Origin: Nostoc sp. FACHB-110
Lineage (GTDB): Bacteria > Cyanobacteriota > Cyanobacteriia > Cyanobacteriales > Nostocaceae
DNA length: 64,000 nucleotides
Direction of reading: 5' to 3'
Assembly (NCBI RefSeq): GCF_014697425.1
Contig: NZ_JACJRU010000025.1
Coordinates: forward strand, 49,490-113,489
The notes under the pieces are model-generated. The model did no database searches. It saw nothing but the letters and a program-made list of their open reading frames with translations, and was not told the origin of the DNA. The position numbers were made by a program, and so were the translations under genes. Below, piece after piece: positions 1 through 8,312 of the stretch. The first letter of the stretch is position 1. The number at the start of each line of letters is the position of its first letter.

Positions 1-1770
1 CTTGCCGCCATCAGGGGAATTCAGCCTGAGTCAAATCGCTTTCATGCCCTGATTGCCTTAGCGGGGAAACTGCCATCTGTCTTACCAGAAGCACTTGCCG
101 CCATCAGGGGAATTCAGCCTGAGTCAAATCGCTTTCATGCCCTAATTGCCTTAGCGGGGAAACTGCCATCTGTCTTACCAGAAGCACTTGCCGCCATCAG
201 GGGAATTCAGCCTGAGTCAAATCGCGCCCGTGAGCTGAGAGAGTTAGTAGAGAAACTGCCACCTGATTTGTTAAGTGAAGCACTCGCCGCCATCAGGGGA
301 ATTCAGGATGAGTATTGTCGCGCCGATGTCCTAATTGCCTTAGCGGGGAAACTGCCTTCTGTGTTACCAGAAGCACTTGCCACCATCAGGGGAATTCAGG
401 ATGAGTCAAATCGCGCCTATGCTCTGAGAAAGTTAGTAGAGAAACTGCCACCTGATTTGTTAAGTGAAGCACTCACCGCCGCCAGGAAAATTCAGGATGA
501 GTATTGTCGCGCCGATGCCCTGATTGCGTTAGCACAGAAACTGCCGTCTGTGTTAAGTGAAGCACTCGCCGCCGCCACGGTAATTCGGTCTGAGTATCGT
601 CGCACCTCTGCCCTGAGAGAGTTAGTAGAGAAATTGCCACCTGATTTGTTAAGTGAAGCACTCGCCGCCGCCAGAAAAATTCAGTCTGAGTCAAATCGTG
701 TCCATGCTCTGATAGCGTTAGTAGAGAAACTGCCACCTGATTTGTTAAGTGAAGCACTCACCGCCGCCAGGAAAATTCAGGATGAGTATTGTCGCGCCGA
801 TGCCCTGATTGCGTTAGCACAGAAACTGCCGTCTGTGTTAAGTGAAGCACTCGCCGCCGCCACGGTAATTCGGTCTGAGTATCGTCGCACCTCTGCCCTG
901 AGAGAGTTAGTAGAGAAATTGCCACCTGATTTGTTAAGTGAAGCACTCGCCGCCGCCAGGGAAATTCAGTCTGAGTATTGTCGCGTCCATGCTCTGATAG
1001 CGTTAGCACAGAAACTGCCATCTGTGTTAAGTGAAGCACTCGCCGCCGCCAGGGAAATTCAGTCTGAGTATTGTCGCGTCCATGCTCTGATAGCGTTAGC
1101 ACAGAAACTGCCGTCTGTGTTAAGTGAAGCACTCGCCGCCGCCAGGGAAATTCAGTCTGAGTCAAATCGCGTCCATGCCCTGACAGAGTTAGTCGAGAAA
1201 CTGCCACCTGATTTGTTAAGTGAAGCACTCGCCGCCGCCAGGGAAATTCAGGATGAGTATTGTCGCGCCGATGCCCTAATTGCCTTAGCACAGAAACTGC
1301 CATCTGTGTTAAGTGAAGCACTCGCCGCCGCCACAGTAATTCGGTCTAAGTCAAATCGCACCTATGCCCTGATAGAGTTAGCAGAGAAACTGCCGTCTGT
1401 GTTAAGTGAAGCACTCGCCGCCGCCAGGGAAATTCAGTCTGAGTCAAATCGCGCCCATGCCCTGACAGAGTTAGTCGAGAAACTGCCACCTGATTTGTTA
1501 AGTGAAGCACTCACCGCTATCAGGGAAATTCATGATGAGTATTATCGCGCCCCTGCCCTGATTGCGTTAGCACAGAAACTGCCGTCTGTGTTACCAGAAG
1601 CACTCGCCGCCGCCACGGTAATTCGGCCTGAGTCATATCGCGCCTCTACCCTGAGCGCGTTAGCACAGAAACTGCCACCTAATTTGTTAAGTGAAGCACT
1701 CGCCGCCATCAGGGAAATTCAGTCTGAGTCAAATCGCGCCGATGCTCTGATTGCCTTAGCAGAGAAAATG
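1..1770 (+). repeat. Coding tandem repeat, 93/96-bp unit, 19 copies visible
   Basis: The unit is 93 bp (31 codons, linker LPSV) or 96 bp (32 codons, linker LPPDL). Blocks are homogenised: the two-unit block beginning near 475 recurs essentially unchanged 285 bp later, near 760, and two adjacent units near 950-1130 are near identical. This indicates recent tandem duplication or gene conversion. All length changes keep the frame. Confidence 0.9.
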
Positions 1771-2190
1771 TCATTACATAATCCTAGCCTGAGCAATGGT
1801 AGTGCAAATTGTGCAAATCTCAATCATTCAATCTTGACTGAAGCCAAGCTCAATCAATCCGACTTGAGGTATGGCAATTTGAAAGGAGCAAACTTGAATA
1901 AAGCCAACCTGAGTCGTGCTTTCCTAAACCATGCTGATTTGAGCAATACAAGGCTGGTTCAGTCCAACCTGAGTGGTACTAACTTGAGAAATGCTAACTT
2001 GACAAATGCCAATCTAATTGGTAGCAACCTAAAGGATGCCAATCTGATTGCTGCCAATCTGATTGCTGCCAATCTGAGTGGTGCAAATGTAGAAAAAGCC
2101 CGATTTGGAAACAATCAAGGAATTTCAAAAGAGATAAAAGAAGACCTAATTCAACGAGGTGCAATCTTTGTTGGAGAACCTCTCACTTAA
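1..2190 (+). CDS. Helical-repeat plus pentapeptide-repeat protein, 5' end outside window
   Basis: The reading frame is open from base 1, so the gene starts upstream; the ATG at 268 is only an internal methionine. Nineteen tandem units of 31 or 32 residues are visible, of the form EALAAAREIQ..., ...RADALIALAQKLP. The Leu/Ala spacing suggests a two-helix solenoid unit (HEAT-like; inference). From about 1770 the repeats give way to pentapeptide repeats (A(N/D)LxxAxL), which form a right-handed beta helix in known proteins. The protein ends with the tail IFVGEPLT. There is no catalytic motif, signal peptide or membrane segment in the visible part. The upstream part may carry a signalling domain such as an NTPase or kinase, as is common for cyanobacterial repeat proteins, but that is not seen here. 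It is probably a protein-binding scaffold. Confidence 0.85.
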   Translation, partial: LAAIRGIQPESNRFHALIALAGKLPSVLPEALAAIRGIQPESNRFHALIALAGKLPSVLPEALAAIRGIQPESNRARELRELVEKLPPDLLSEALAAIRGIQDEYCRADVLIALAGKLPSVLPEALATIRGIQDESNRAYALRKLVEKLPPDLLSEALTAARKIQDEYCRADALIALAQKLPSVLSEALAAATVIRSEYRRTSALRELVEKLPPDLLSEALAAARKIQSESNRVHALIALVEKLPPDLLSEALTAARKIQDEYCRADALIALAQKLPSVLSEALAAATVIRSEYRRTSALRELVEKLPPDLLSEALAAAREIQSEYCRVHALIALAQKLPSVLSEALAAAREIQSEYCRVHALIALAQKLPSVLSEALAAAREIQSESNRVHALTELVEKLPPDLLSEALAAAREIQDEYCRADALIALAQKLPSVLSEALAAATVIRSKSNRTYALIELAEKLPSVLSEALAAAREIQSESNRAHALTELVEKLPPDLLSEALTAIREIHDEYYRAPALIALAQKLPSVLPEALAAATVIRPESYRASTLSALAQKLPPNLLSEALAAIREIQSESNRADALIALAEKMSLHNPSLSNGSANCANLNHSILTEAKLNQSDLRYGNLKGANLNKANLSRAFLNHADLSNTRLVQSNLSGTNLRNANLTNANLIGSNLKDANLIAANLIAANLSGANVEKARFGNNQGISKEIKEDLIQRGAIFVGEPLT

Positions 2191-2259
2191 GATTGGAGGT
2201 AAAAGAGCAATCGAACAAAAACTTACGCGCTTGGAATTGATGAGCCGCAAACTAAATTT

Positions 2260-2973
2260 TTGACATTTAAAAGTATTTCAACAAAAGTCTCCTACCAATC
2301 TTTAAATAAAATTGCGGATGGAGCAAAGCTATTCTTTACACTAGCATTTAGAACTAAACTGCAACCAAAAATTAAGTCAATGACTGAACAAATTTACGAT
2401 ACAGTCTTATATCATAAAAAGTCTTTTACCCTTGCTAGTATCAATGGTTATAGGTTATTTAATCCAGTAAAGTATGGTATCGAGCTAGCTCTATTTTCTA
2501 CTGCTTGCTGGCGAGGTTATTACTGCACTTATGAGGTCACTGATACATCTCTGTTTCTTACAAAACTTAATATTGGGCTAAGTGAAGCAGATCATTTGAA
2601 GCGATTATTGAAGCTGTTTGGTAAAACAACTACTGAATATACAAAGTCTTGGGATTGGGAGTCATCGGACTGTAAAATAGATGCTATACGGAAGTTGATT
2701 CCCTTTACTGGTGGTTTGTTGCTGGGAAACGACTCCATCTGCCAGATGTATTATGGGATGAAATTTCCCCCTGCATACGAGTTCAGAACTGTCTATGAGC
2801 TAATCTTTGATAATGGGAAACTTATAGAAGAACATGACCTTTCATCGCAGATGGAACAGTTACGAAAGATATTACCTATTGATACATTAAACTCAAGAGT
2901 CAGTCCATCTCATAATGAAATTAAGCAATGGCTCAAGCAGTGTTTTAATTTAGAGTACGAAAGATTGTATTAA
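2260..2973 (+). CDS. Hypothetical protein
   Basis: I do not recognise the family. The frame opens with TTG at 2260; an in-frame ATG at 2380 (MTEQIYDTVLYHKKSF) is the more likely start and would give 197 residues. Neither has a strong ribosome binding site. The protein is soluble-looking with no signal peptide or membrane helix. It has a patch rich in Trp, Tyr and Cys (STACWRGYYCTYEV) and an acidic middle part. Its base composition is more AT-rich than the repeat gene before it. A hairpin with a T run at 3158-3177 lies about 180 bp downstream and could end the transcript. The function is unknown. Confidence 0.6.
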   Translation: MTFKSISTKVSYQSLNKIADGAKLFFTLAFRTKLQPKIKSMTEQIYDTVLYHKKSFTLASINGYRLFNPVKYGIELALFSTACWRGYYCTYEVTDTSLFLTKLNIGLSEADHLKRLLKLFGKTTTEYTKSWDWESSDCKIDAIRKLIPFTGGLLLGNDSICQMYYGMKFPPAYEFRTVYELIFDNGKLIEEHDLSSQMEQLRKILPIDTLNSRVSPSHNEIKQWLKQCFNLEYERLY

Positions 2974-3060
2974 GCAAATAGTTGAGCCGCGACGGGAGCA
3001 AGTGTCCTTTGAATCATAATTCACATCTTGCACCTAGCCCCAGCGAATAGAATTCGCACG

Positions 3061-3101
3061 CCAGATGCTTCAAGTCGGGCATTGCCCGCCCAACGCACTG
3101 G
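3061..3101. repeat. Dispersed palindromic repeat, copy 1
   Basis: The core GCTTCAAGTCGG, a short spacer, then GCCCAACGC recurs at 7268-7308. The arms can pair imperfectly. It is of the type scattered between Nostoc genes. Confidence 0.6.
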
Positions 3102-3157
3102 CTCGGCTATACAAACGAAGTCCGCCTACGCGGACTAACGCAATATCAAGGGTTTGG

Positions 3158-3177
3158 AACCCGCGCAGGCGGGTTTT
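3158..3177 (+). terminator. Hairpin with T run
   Basis: AACCCGC at 3158 pairs with GCGGGTT at 3169-3175 and is followed by TT. It may terminate the hypothetical gene upstream, although it lies within repeat DNA. Confidence 0.4.
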
Positions 3178-3564
3178 GTCTGTGTAGCCGCGACTTCAGT
3201 CGCTTGGTGCAAGATATGTGATAATTTAGGTTTTGGCAACTTTTGGTGATCCTTCCTGTTCGGAGATATCAGTTTAGGCAATGGCACGGAACGCCCACCG
3301 ATAGAGATCGCACCAGCAGTTAATGGCTCCATCTATTGCCTCTTAAGCGCGGTATCATATTTTATGATTACCACATGGTTTTTGTGCTAAATTACGAAAT
3401 TAATGAAGAAAATCTTGAATTAGCTGATTGTCAAGGCTCATAATTCTTGCAGAATTACACAACTGGGCTATTTCGTGGAATGCAGACACAGTTGTCAAAC
3501 CATTTAAAGACTCAAATCTTCAGCTTAGAACTCTTGCATAAATATTTTTTGCTATAATAGTTGG

Positions 3565-4716
3565 CTATTTTTTCCTATCACGTAAATAACAATGACAATC
3601 TGGCTTGCTAATTAATGACTCTACTAAAGCGTTCAAAGCCGTGGCCGCCAATAAACCACCGCCTAAAGTGCCTTCAACTGTAATATGCGGAATATCTTGC
3701 TGCATCAGTTGGCGTTTGGCTGCGGGAGAGTGGCTAAAACCAATGGGCATTCCAATAATGAGGGCGGGTTGAATTTTTTGGGCTTGAATAGCGGTGCAAG
3801 TTGCTAATAAAACAGAAGGTGCATAACCAATAACTAAAATGCTACCTTGAGGAACTTGGAATAATTTTTCGCGCCATTGTTGATGTTGCCAAAACTCTTG
3901 TTCGGCTTCTGGAGCGGTGGTAATGTGGGGATTGGCAATGAAAGTTCTGACTTGGCAACCTAAGTGAGCTAATCTAGTTTGGTCTAAAGCTGCGGCGATG
4001 GTGGGAATATCTACAAAAATGTGACAACTAGATTTGAGTGCGTGACGACTAGCGGCGATCGCTCCAGCACTTACCCTCACAAAGGATGTTAAACTCACAT
4101 CACCACAAGCTAACACTAATTGAGCGATTAGATGTTGTTCAATTTCGGAGCGGTTTGATAAATCGGGTAATAAGCATTGCAACGATTCGGCAAAACTTTC
4201 AAAATGAGTATGCACCTCTGCATCTAAACCACTCCACAATTGTTCTAGCCCACCTAAACTAACTTGAGTTTCTACTTCTAATAATTTGAGTTGCGCGAGG
4301 ACTTCTGCCTGCATAATTTGACAATGGCGATCGCGTCCTAATAATCCTTCTAATGCTGAGGCGGTTTGTCGCAGTTGGGCAATTTGCTGCATGACTGCGC
4401 GATATTGCTGTTGTAATTGTGCTGTGAGGGTTTGAGTTTCTGGTTCTAGTTCGAGAATGTTGCGGATATGATTGAGTTGAAATCCCTGATGCTTCAAAGC
4501 GACAATTCTTTGCAACCGAATGACATCTTGTTCAGTATACAGACGATAGTTGCTAGGCGATCGCCCTGGTTGTGGCAACAATCCCAATTGATGATAATGT
4601 CTGACCATCCGGGGTGTAATGCCGCCGCCGACAACTTGAGTCAGTTCTTTAATTGTTAAGCCACCAGTTTTCATGAGAGTCCCATGCAACCTTTCTTTTG
4701 TCAATACCTTAGCCAA
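3565..4716 (-). CDS. coaR: CoaR-type cobalt-responsive MerR regulator
   Basis: Residues 15-90 form a MerR winged-helix DNA-binding domain (TIKELTQVVGGGITPRMVRHY, then YRLYTEQDV) followed by a dimerisation coiled coil to about 145. The C-terminal half resembles precorrin-8X methylmutase (CbiC/CobH), including GYAPSVLLA and the glycine-rich IIGMPIGFSHSPAAK. The protein ends in a Cys-His-Cys motif at residues 374-376. In Synechocystis CoaR this architecture and the terminal CHC motif sense cobalt and activate the cobalt exporter gene coaT, which is divergent from coaR (established). Here no coaT lies next to it; the divergent side holds a broken transposase fragment. The Met start at 4716 fits the domain boundary. 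The name is well supported; which genes it controls here is not known. Confidence 0.85.
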   Translation of the reverse strand: MAKVLTKERLHGTLMKTGGLTIKELTQVVGGGITPRMVRHYHQLGLLPQPGRSPSNYRLYTEQDVIRLQRIVALKHQGFQLNHIRNILELEPETQTLTAQLQQQYRAVMQQIAQLRQTASALEGLLGRDRHCQIMQAEVLAQLKLLEVETQVSLGGLEQLWSGLDAEVHTHFESFAESLQCLLPDLSNRSEIEQHLIAQLVLACGDVSLTSFVRVSAGAIAASRHALKSSCHIFVDIPTIAAALDQTRLAHLGCQVRTFIANPHITTAPEAEQEFWQHQQWREKLFQVPQGSILVIGYAPSVLLATCTAIQAQKIQPALIIGMPIGFSHSPAAKRQLMQQDIPHITVEGTLGGGLLAATALNALVESLISKPDCHCYLRDRKK

Positions 4717-4796
4717 AATCAGAGGGTGAAGAGAGAGGGCTGATTTAGTAGAGTTATTGTCTTCCCAAACGACAACTTAAAACCCACAATCAACCC

Positions 4797-5041
4797 ATGC
4801 CCGATATCTTATCACTCCTGCAATGCCTCCTGACGCAGATAAACGCTACGACAATGCGTCAGTTGAACCAGATAATCATTGCAATGTTAGCTTCGGAGCG
4901 GGCGAGTCACCATGTTGGAAATTGCCCGTTGGACAGGGGAACGCGGTAGCTATCGGACAATGGGGAGATTTTTCAAGGACAGTGACACCGTGGGCAACAT
5001 TGTTTTGGCTGTTATTGATTTATTTAACTAAGCAAATTTGA
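4797..5041 (+). pseudogene. Frameshifted N-terminal transposase fragment (IS4/IS701-like)
   Basis: An ATG at 4797 gives MPDILSLLQCLLTQINATT, which resembles the start of DDE transposases common in cyanobacteria. The homology-like reading then moves to another frame (TMLEIARWTGERGSYRTMG, about 4911-4970) and shifts again to TVTPWATLFWLLL. At least two frameshifts and the absence of the catalytic C-terminal part make it a decayed remnant. The family assignment rests on remembered motifs only. Confidence 0.55.
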
Positions 5042-5164
5042 GCTTCTTCATGATAAGCTTATGAATCATCGGATTAGCTTGATATTGTCATGATTTTTGC
5101 TCAATGTAGGGAAATTTTGGCATTATCTTCGACATCCGATTTCCCCTTTTTTTAACCCAGGGTT

Positions 5165-6751
5165 ATGAGTTTTACCATCCAAGTTTCACCACCGACGAAC
5201 GATCTGGTTCTGTCGCAGAACCAGACGCTCGACGAAGTGGTGAAAGTTACCATCCCAAAGTCTGGGGTGGTTCCGAAAGTCGATGTCTATTTTCTGGTTG
5301 ACACGACCGCTAGTATGAAGCCAGCGATCGATGTCGTCAAGAGAGACATCTCGATTGTTTTGACGGAAATTGGGAAGCTAGGATCTGATGTTAAAGTCGG
5401 GATTGGCGAATACAAGGACTTTCCGGCTCCTGTTACTGGCGAACACCCTTATGCTTTCGCTCACCAGCATAGTTTGAGTAGCAACCTTGCAGACATTCAA
5501 GCGGCGGTTAATACCTGGACAACTACTGGTGGGAAAGACATTCCAGAGGCTCAGTTCTATGCACTCGATCAGGTAGCTGAACCACCAAGTGGCAAAATTG
5601 GCTGGCGTGCGGATTCCCAGCGAATCATTGTCTGGATTGGTGATGCAGCCGGTCACGATGCAGTCTGCCAAGCAATCAGCAACCTGCCCTACGACATCAC
5701 CGAAGAATCGGTAACAGCTAAACTAGTAGCCGAGAAGATTACCATCCTGGCAATGAGCATGAATACCGATCCTCGTTCCCCAGCAGGGCTGGACGACGAT
5801 CCAAAAACCACGGCAATTGGTTATCAGCCTTATTGCGGAGAGCCTGGTGGAACTCGTGGACAAGGCACAAGAATTGCCAATGCGACTGGTGGCAAGCTGT
5901 TGCCAGGTATTAGTCCGAGTACAATTATCGAGACGATCAATGCTGAATTGGCAGCACAGATTACTTCGATCGCCAATGTACGCCTTGTACCAAGCGGCGA
6001 CATAGCACAGTTTGTCACGGCGATCGCACCTGCAACTGGTTACGGGCCACTCAGCAGAGACGAAGATCATGAGATAGCCTTTACCGTTTCCTGGGTGGGA
6101 GCCGTAGCTGGCCAACCTTTCCCCCAGATATTTAATGGTTCTCTCGATGTGATCGCTGATGGACAAGTCGTAGGCGGCAAACCAGTCAAGATTACTGTAC
6201 CACTTTCTTTTCCACCACTACCCCCAATTTTTCCCGAGGACGAAAATTCTATGCCACACCCAGAAGATGCTTCCGGTAACTGGATGTTGATTCACCAAGT
6301 AACTGGTGTTTATATGATATCGGCTGGCTACCAGGCTACTGTAAACTACCACGTTCATATCTGGCGACAAGATCCGCTTGTAAATACGACATGGAATCAA
6401 GGACACCTCTGGACTCTGATTAAGCAGACTGATGGAAGTTACCTCATCCGCACCTGGCAGCAAAATCCTAGCCTCAAAGAGGAGTTGTATCTTGAAGCAG
6501 CAGCAACCACTAACAGACAAGACCAATACCCAAGGCTCCAACGGCGCAAAAACGTTGATTCGCAGTCTTGGGTTTTGATTCCGGTCAGTGGTGATCCCAA
6601 CACGTATGCCATCCAATCAAAGGCATTCCCCGACTACGCCCTGAGTCTTCTAGAAAGTTTTTGTAAGGACGGCGCGCATATAATTACCGGTCGCACTTGG
6701 GGTAAGCCAACTTTTCATCAATATTGGCGATTGAGCGCCCCTCCTGCTTGA
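5165..6751 (+). CDS. vWA-domain protein with C-terminal lectin-like domain
   Basis: Residues 38-290 look like a von Willebrand factor A domain: a hydrophobic strand ends in the MIDAS motif D46-T-T-A-S50, with later IIVWIGDAAGHDA giving the second metal-site Asp. The type resembles integrin-beta-like bacterial vWA domains (KVGIGEYKDFP). After a proline-rich linker (about residues 345-370), the C-terminal 150 residues hold three similar segments rich in Trp (NWMLIHQVTGVYMI, LWTLIKQTDGSYLI, SWVLIPVSGDPNTYAI). I take these as a ricin-B-like beta-trefoil that could bind sugars (inference). No signal peptide is seen, so it may be cytoplasmic or exported by another route. It stands alone between a transposase remnant and a terminator-like hairpin. 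The role is unknown; adhesion or ligand binding is plausible. Confidence 0.75.
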   Translation: MSFTIQVSPPTNDLVLSQNQTLDEVVKVTIPKSGVVPKVDVYFLVDTTASMKPAIDVVKRDISIVLTEIGKLGSDVKVGIGEYKDFPAPVTGEHPYAFAHQHSLSSNLADIQAAVNTWTTTGGKDIPEAQFYALDQVAEPPSGKIGWRADSQRIIVWIGDAAGHDAVCQAISNLPYDITEESVTAKLVAEKITILAMSMNTDPRSPAGLDDDPKTTAIGYQPYCGEPGGTRGQGTRIANATGGKLLPGISPSTIIETINAELAAQITSIANVRLVPSGDIAQFVTAIAPATGYGPLSRDEDHEIAFTVSWVGAVAGQPFPQIFNGSLDVIADGQVVGGKPVKITVPLSFPPLPPIFPEDENSMPHPEDASGNWMLIHQVTGVYMISAGYQATVNYHVHIWRQDPLVNTTWNQGHLWTLIKQTDGSYLIRTWQQNPSLKEELYLEAAATTNRQDQYPRLQRRKNVDSQSWVLIPVSGDPNTYAIQSKAFPDYALSLLESFCKDGAHIITGRTWGKPTFHQYWRLSAPPA

Positions 6752-7006
6752 TGCTCAAGCAGGTGAAGTATCGACTCTAAATAGTTGAAGTGGCGATCGC
6801 TGTGTTGCTGATGCGTAGAATGAATTGACTGAAGATACTGATTCATTGTGCATTTATGCAGCGCCGCGATCGCTACTCTTCTGGCTTTTTAGTATACTCG
6901 TACTATATTTAGATGCGTTTGCCCTGCATTGAACCCTCGTAAATTGGCTAAGGTATTGTTTTGTAGAATAGAGTAATAAGTGGCTTTAAAGTATGATAGT
7001 TATGCA

Positions 7007-7041
7007 AAAATCCCCGACTTGTTAGATAAGTCGAGGATTTT
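7007..7041. terminator. Hairpin terminator candidate
   Basis: AAAATCCCCGACTT pairs with AAGTCGAGGATTTT (one mismatch) around a 7-base loop, and T-rich sequence follows. It can act for the vWA gene, about 250 bp upstream. Confidence 0.55.
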
Positions 7042-7122
7042 GTTGTTTACGGAGAATAGAAAATAGGTAGATGAAAATAATCTAACTAAGTAAGTCGGTG
7101 TAAATAATTATTGTTGGAATAA

Positions 7123-7166
7123 GGCAGGGGGCAGGGGGCAGGGAGCAGGGGGCAGGGAGCAGGGGG
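7123..7166. repeat. G-rich heptamer short tandem repeat
   Basis: About six heptamers of the form (G/A)GCAGGG stand in tandem. This matches the short tandemly repeated repetitive sequences known from heterocystous cyanobacteria. Confidence 0.8.
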
Positions 7167-7267
7167 AAAAAGCGTTTGAGCCTTATTTACTTTTCGGCGT
7201 TGCATAAATGCGGGATGAATTGAGATGTTTAACAAAAATAAAATATTGATTCTTCGCGCCTTTGCGC

Positions 7268-7308
7268 GGCAGTCGCTTCAAGTCGGCAGAGCCGCCCAAC
7301 GCGCTGCC
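7268..7308. repeat. Dispersed palindromic repeat, copy 2
   Basis: It shares GCTTCAAGTCGG and GCCGCCCAACGCGC with the copy at 3061-3101. GGCAG and CTGCC at the ends can close a hairpin. Confidence 0.6.
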
Positions 7309-7394
7309 TTGCCTTTGCGCGAAACAAAAAACATCCCACTAATCAGCAATGCCTACTTTTCTTCACATAGTTTGGTTTTATTGCATCGACTTAC

Positions 7395-8186
7395 TTATTT
7401 ACTTTCTTGCATACTTCTGACAATTTTGGTCACAAGCTTTCTAGGCGTGAATCTGACAGATTCAGTCATGAGTTTATTTTTCAAGCCAGGAACAACTACA
7501 GTTTTGTTATCAAATAAAGCGTCGTAACCAATTTTGGCGACAGTTTCGGCATCCATAATTTTTTGACCGCTAACCAGTTTTGAGTCTTCCATTGCGGCGC
7601 GTTTTTGGAAGTTTGATTCTGTAGGCCCTGGACACAGTGCGGTTACAGAAACACCTGTACCTTCTAATTCGTTAGCGAGAGCTTCTGACAATGATAAGAC
7701 ATAAGCTTTACTAGCAAAATAAACTGCCATCAACGGGCCAGGTTGAAAGGCTGCGGTGGAAGCCAAGTTTAAGATTTTGCCGTAACCTTGCTTCACCATA
7801 TCTTTGAGGAACAACTTAGTTAAATGGGTGAGACACACCACATTTACTTGTAGCATTTGCAATTCAGCAGTCAAATCTGTTTCGTTAAATAAACCGTAGC
7901 TAGCAAACCCCGCATTGTTGATTAGAATGTCAACTTTTATTGATGCTTGTTGTAACTCGGCAAAAATTTCTTCTGGTGCAGATGGATTAGCTAAATCTTT
8001 GGCAATCACTTTAACATCAATACCAAATTTGCTGCTTAATTCCTTCGCAATTTGATTCAGTTTTTGCTCATTTCTCGCTACTAATACTAAATTGTATTTA
8101 TCTTGAGCAAATAACTTGACAAATTCATAGCCAATCCCGCCAGATGCACCTGTAATTAGTGCAGTTTGTTTGCGATTATTTTGCAT
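7395..8186 (-). CDS. Short-chain dehydrogenase/reductase
   Basis: A classical SDR of 263 residues. The NAD(P)-binding glycine motif TGASGGIG is at residues 12-19, NNAG at about 90, and the catalytic Ser (NLASTAAF) and Tyr-x-x-x-Lys (YFASK) at about 143 and 156-160. ARNEQK after strand 2 carries an Arg typical of NADP preference. The sequence is closest to the DltE/YqjQ-like oxidoreductases of unknown substrate. It lies downstream of ccsA on the same strand with a 126-bp gap, so it is probably a separate transcript. The substrate cannot be told. Confidence 0.88.
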   Translation of the reverse strand: MQNNRKQTALITGASGGIGYEFVKLFAQDKYNLVLVARNEQKLNQIAKELSSKFGIDVKVIAKDLANPSAPEEIFAELQQASIKVDILINNAGFASYGLFNETDLTAELQMLQVNVVCLTHLTKLFLKDMVKQGYGKILNLASTAAFQPGPLMAVYFASKAYVLSLSEALANELEGTGVSVTALCPGPTESNFQKRAAMEDSKLVSGQKIMDAETVAKIGYDALFDNKTVVVPGLKNKLMTESVRFTPRKLVTKIVRSMQESK

Positions 8187-8312
8187 GATTTTTTCCTTAA
8201 ATAACTCTGAAAATTATTGTTTTTTACCTAATTGCCGACGCTAAATAACTAGTTGTTGGTCATTATTTATCAATAATAACTAACAAAATCAAACCCAAAA
8301 ATGTTTCATTAA

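Larger units (their letters stand above)
2974..3564. other. Intergenic region with dispersed repeats, no gene
   Basis: This 590-bp stretch holds a palindromic element at 3061-3101, a terminator-like hairpin at 3158-3177 and further repeat-like DNA to about 3330. A 65-codon frame on the minus strand (3135-3332) lies over the repeat DNA and has no start signal, so I do not call it. The rest, 3335-3560, is AT-rich with no coding signal. Confidence 0.6.
6752..7394. other. Intergenic region with hairpin and repeats
   Basis: The stretch holds two HIP1-like sites, a strong hairpin (7007-7041), a G-rich tandem repeat (7123-7166) and the second copy of a palindromic repeat (7268-7308). A 100-codon plus-strand frame (7225-7527) is built from this repeat DNA and overlaps the SDR gene in antisense, so it is not called. 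Confidence 0.6.

Noticed and set aside
473..1321. Two minus-strand frames over the tandem repeats
   Set aside because: They are antisense shadows kept open by the repeat periodicity and have no start signal.
1..1770. CRISPR-like array
   Set aside because: The units are contiguous, 93-96 bp, in frame and code for protein; there are no unique spacers.
3135..3332. 65-residue minus-strand protein
   Set aside because: It lies over dispersed repeat DNA with a terminator-like hairpin and lacks a ribosome binding site.
7225..7527. 100-residue plus-strand protein
   Set aside because: It is built from a palindromic repeat and overlaps the SDR gene in antisense.
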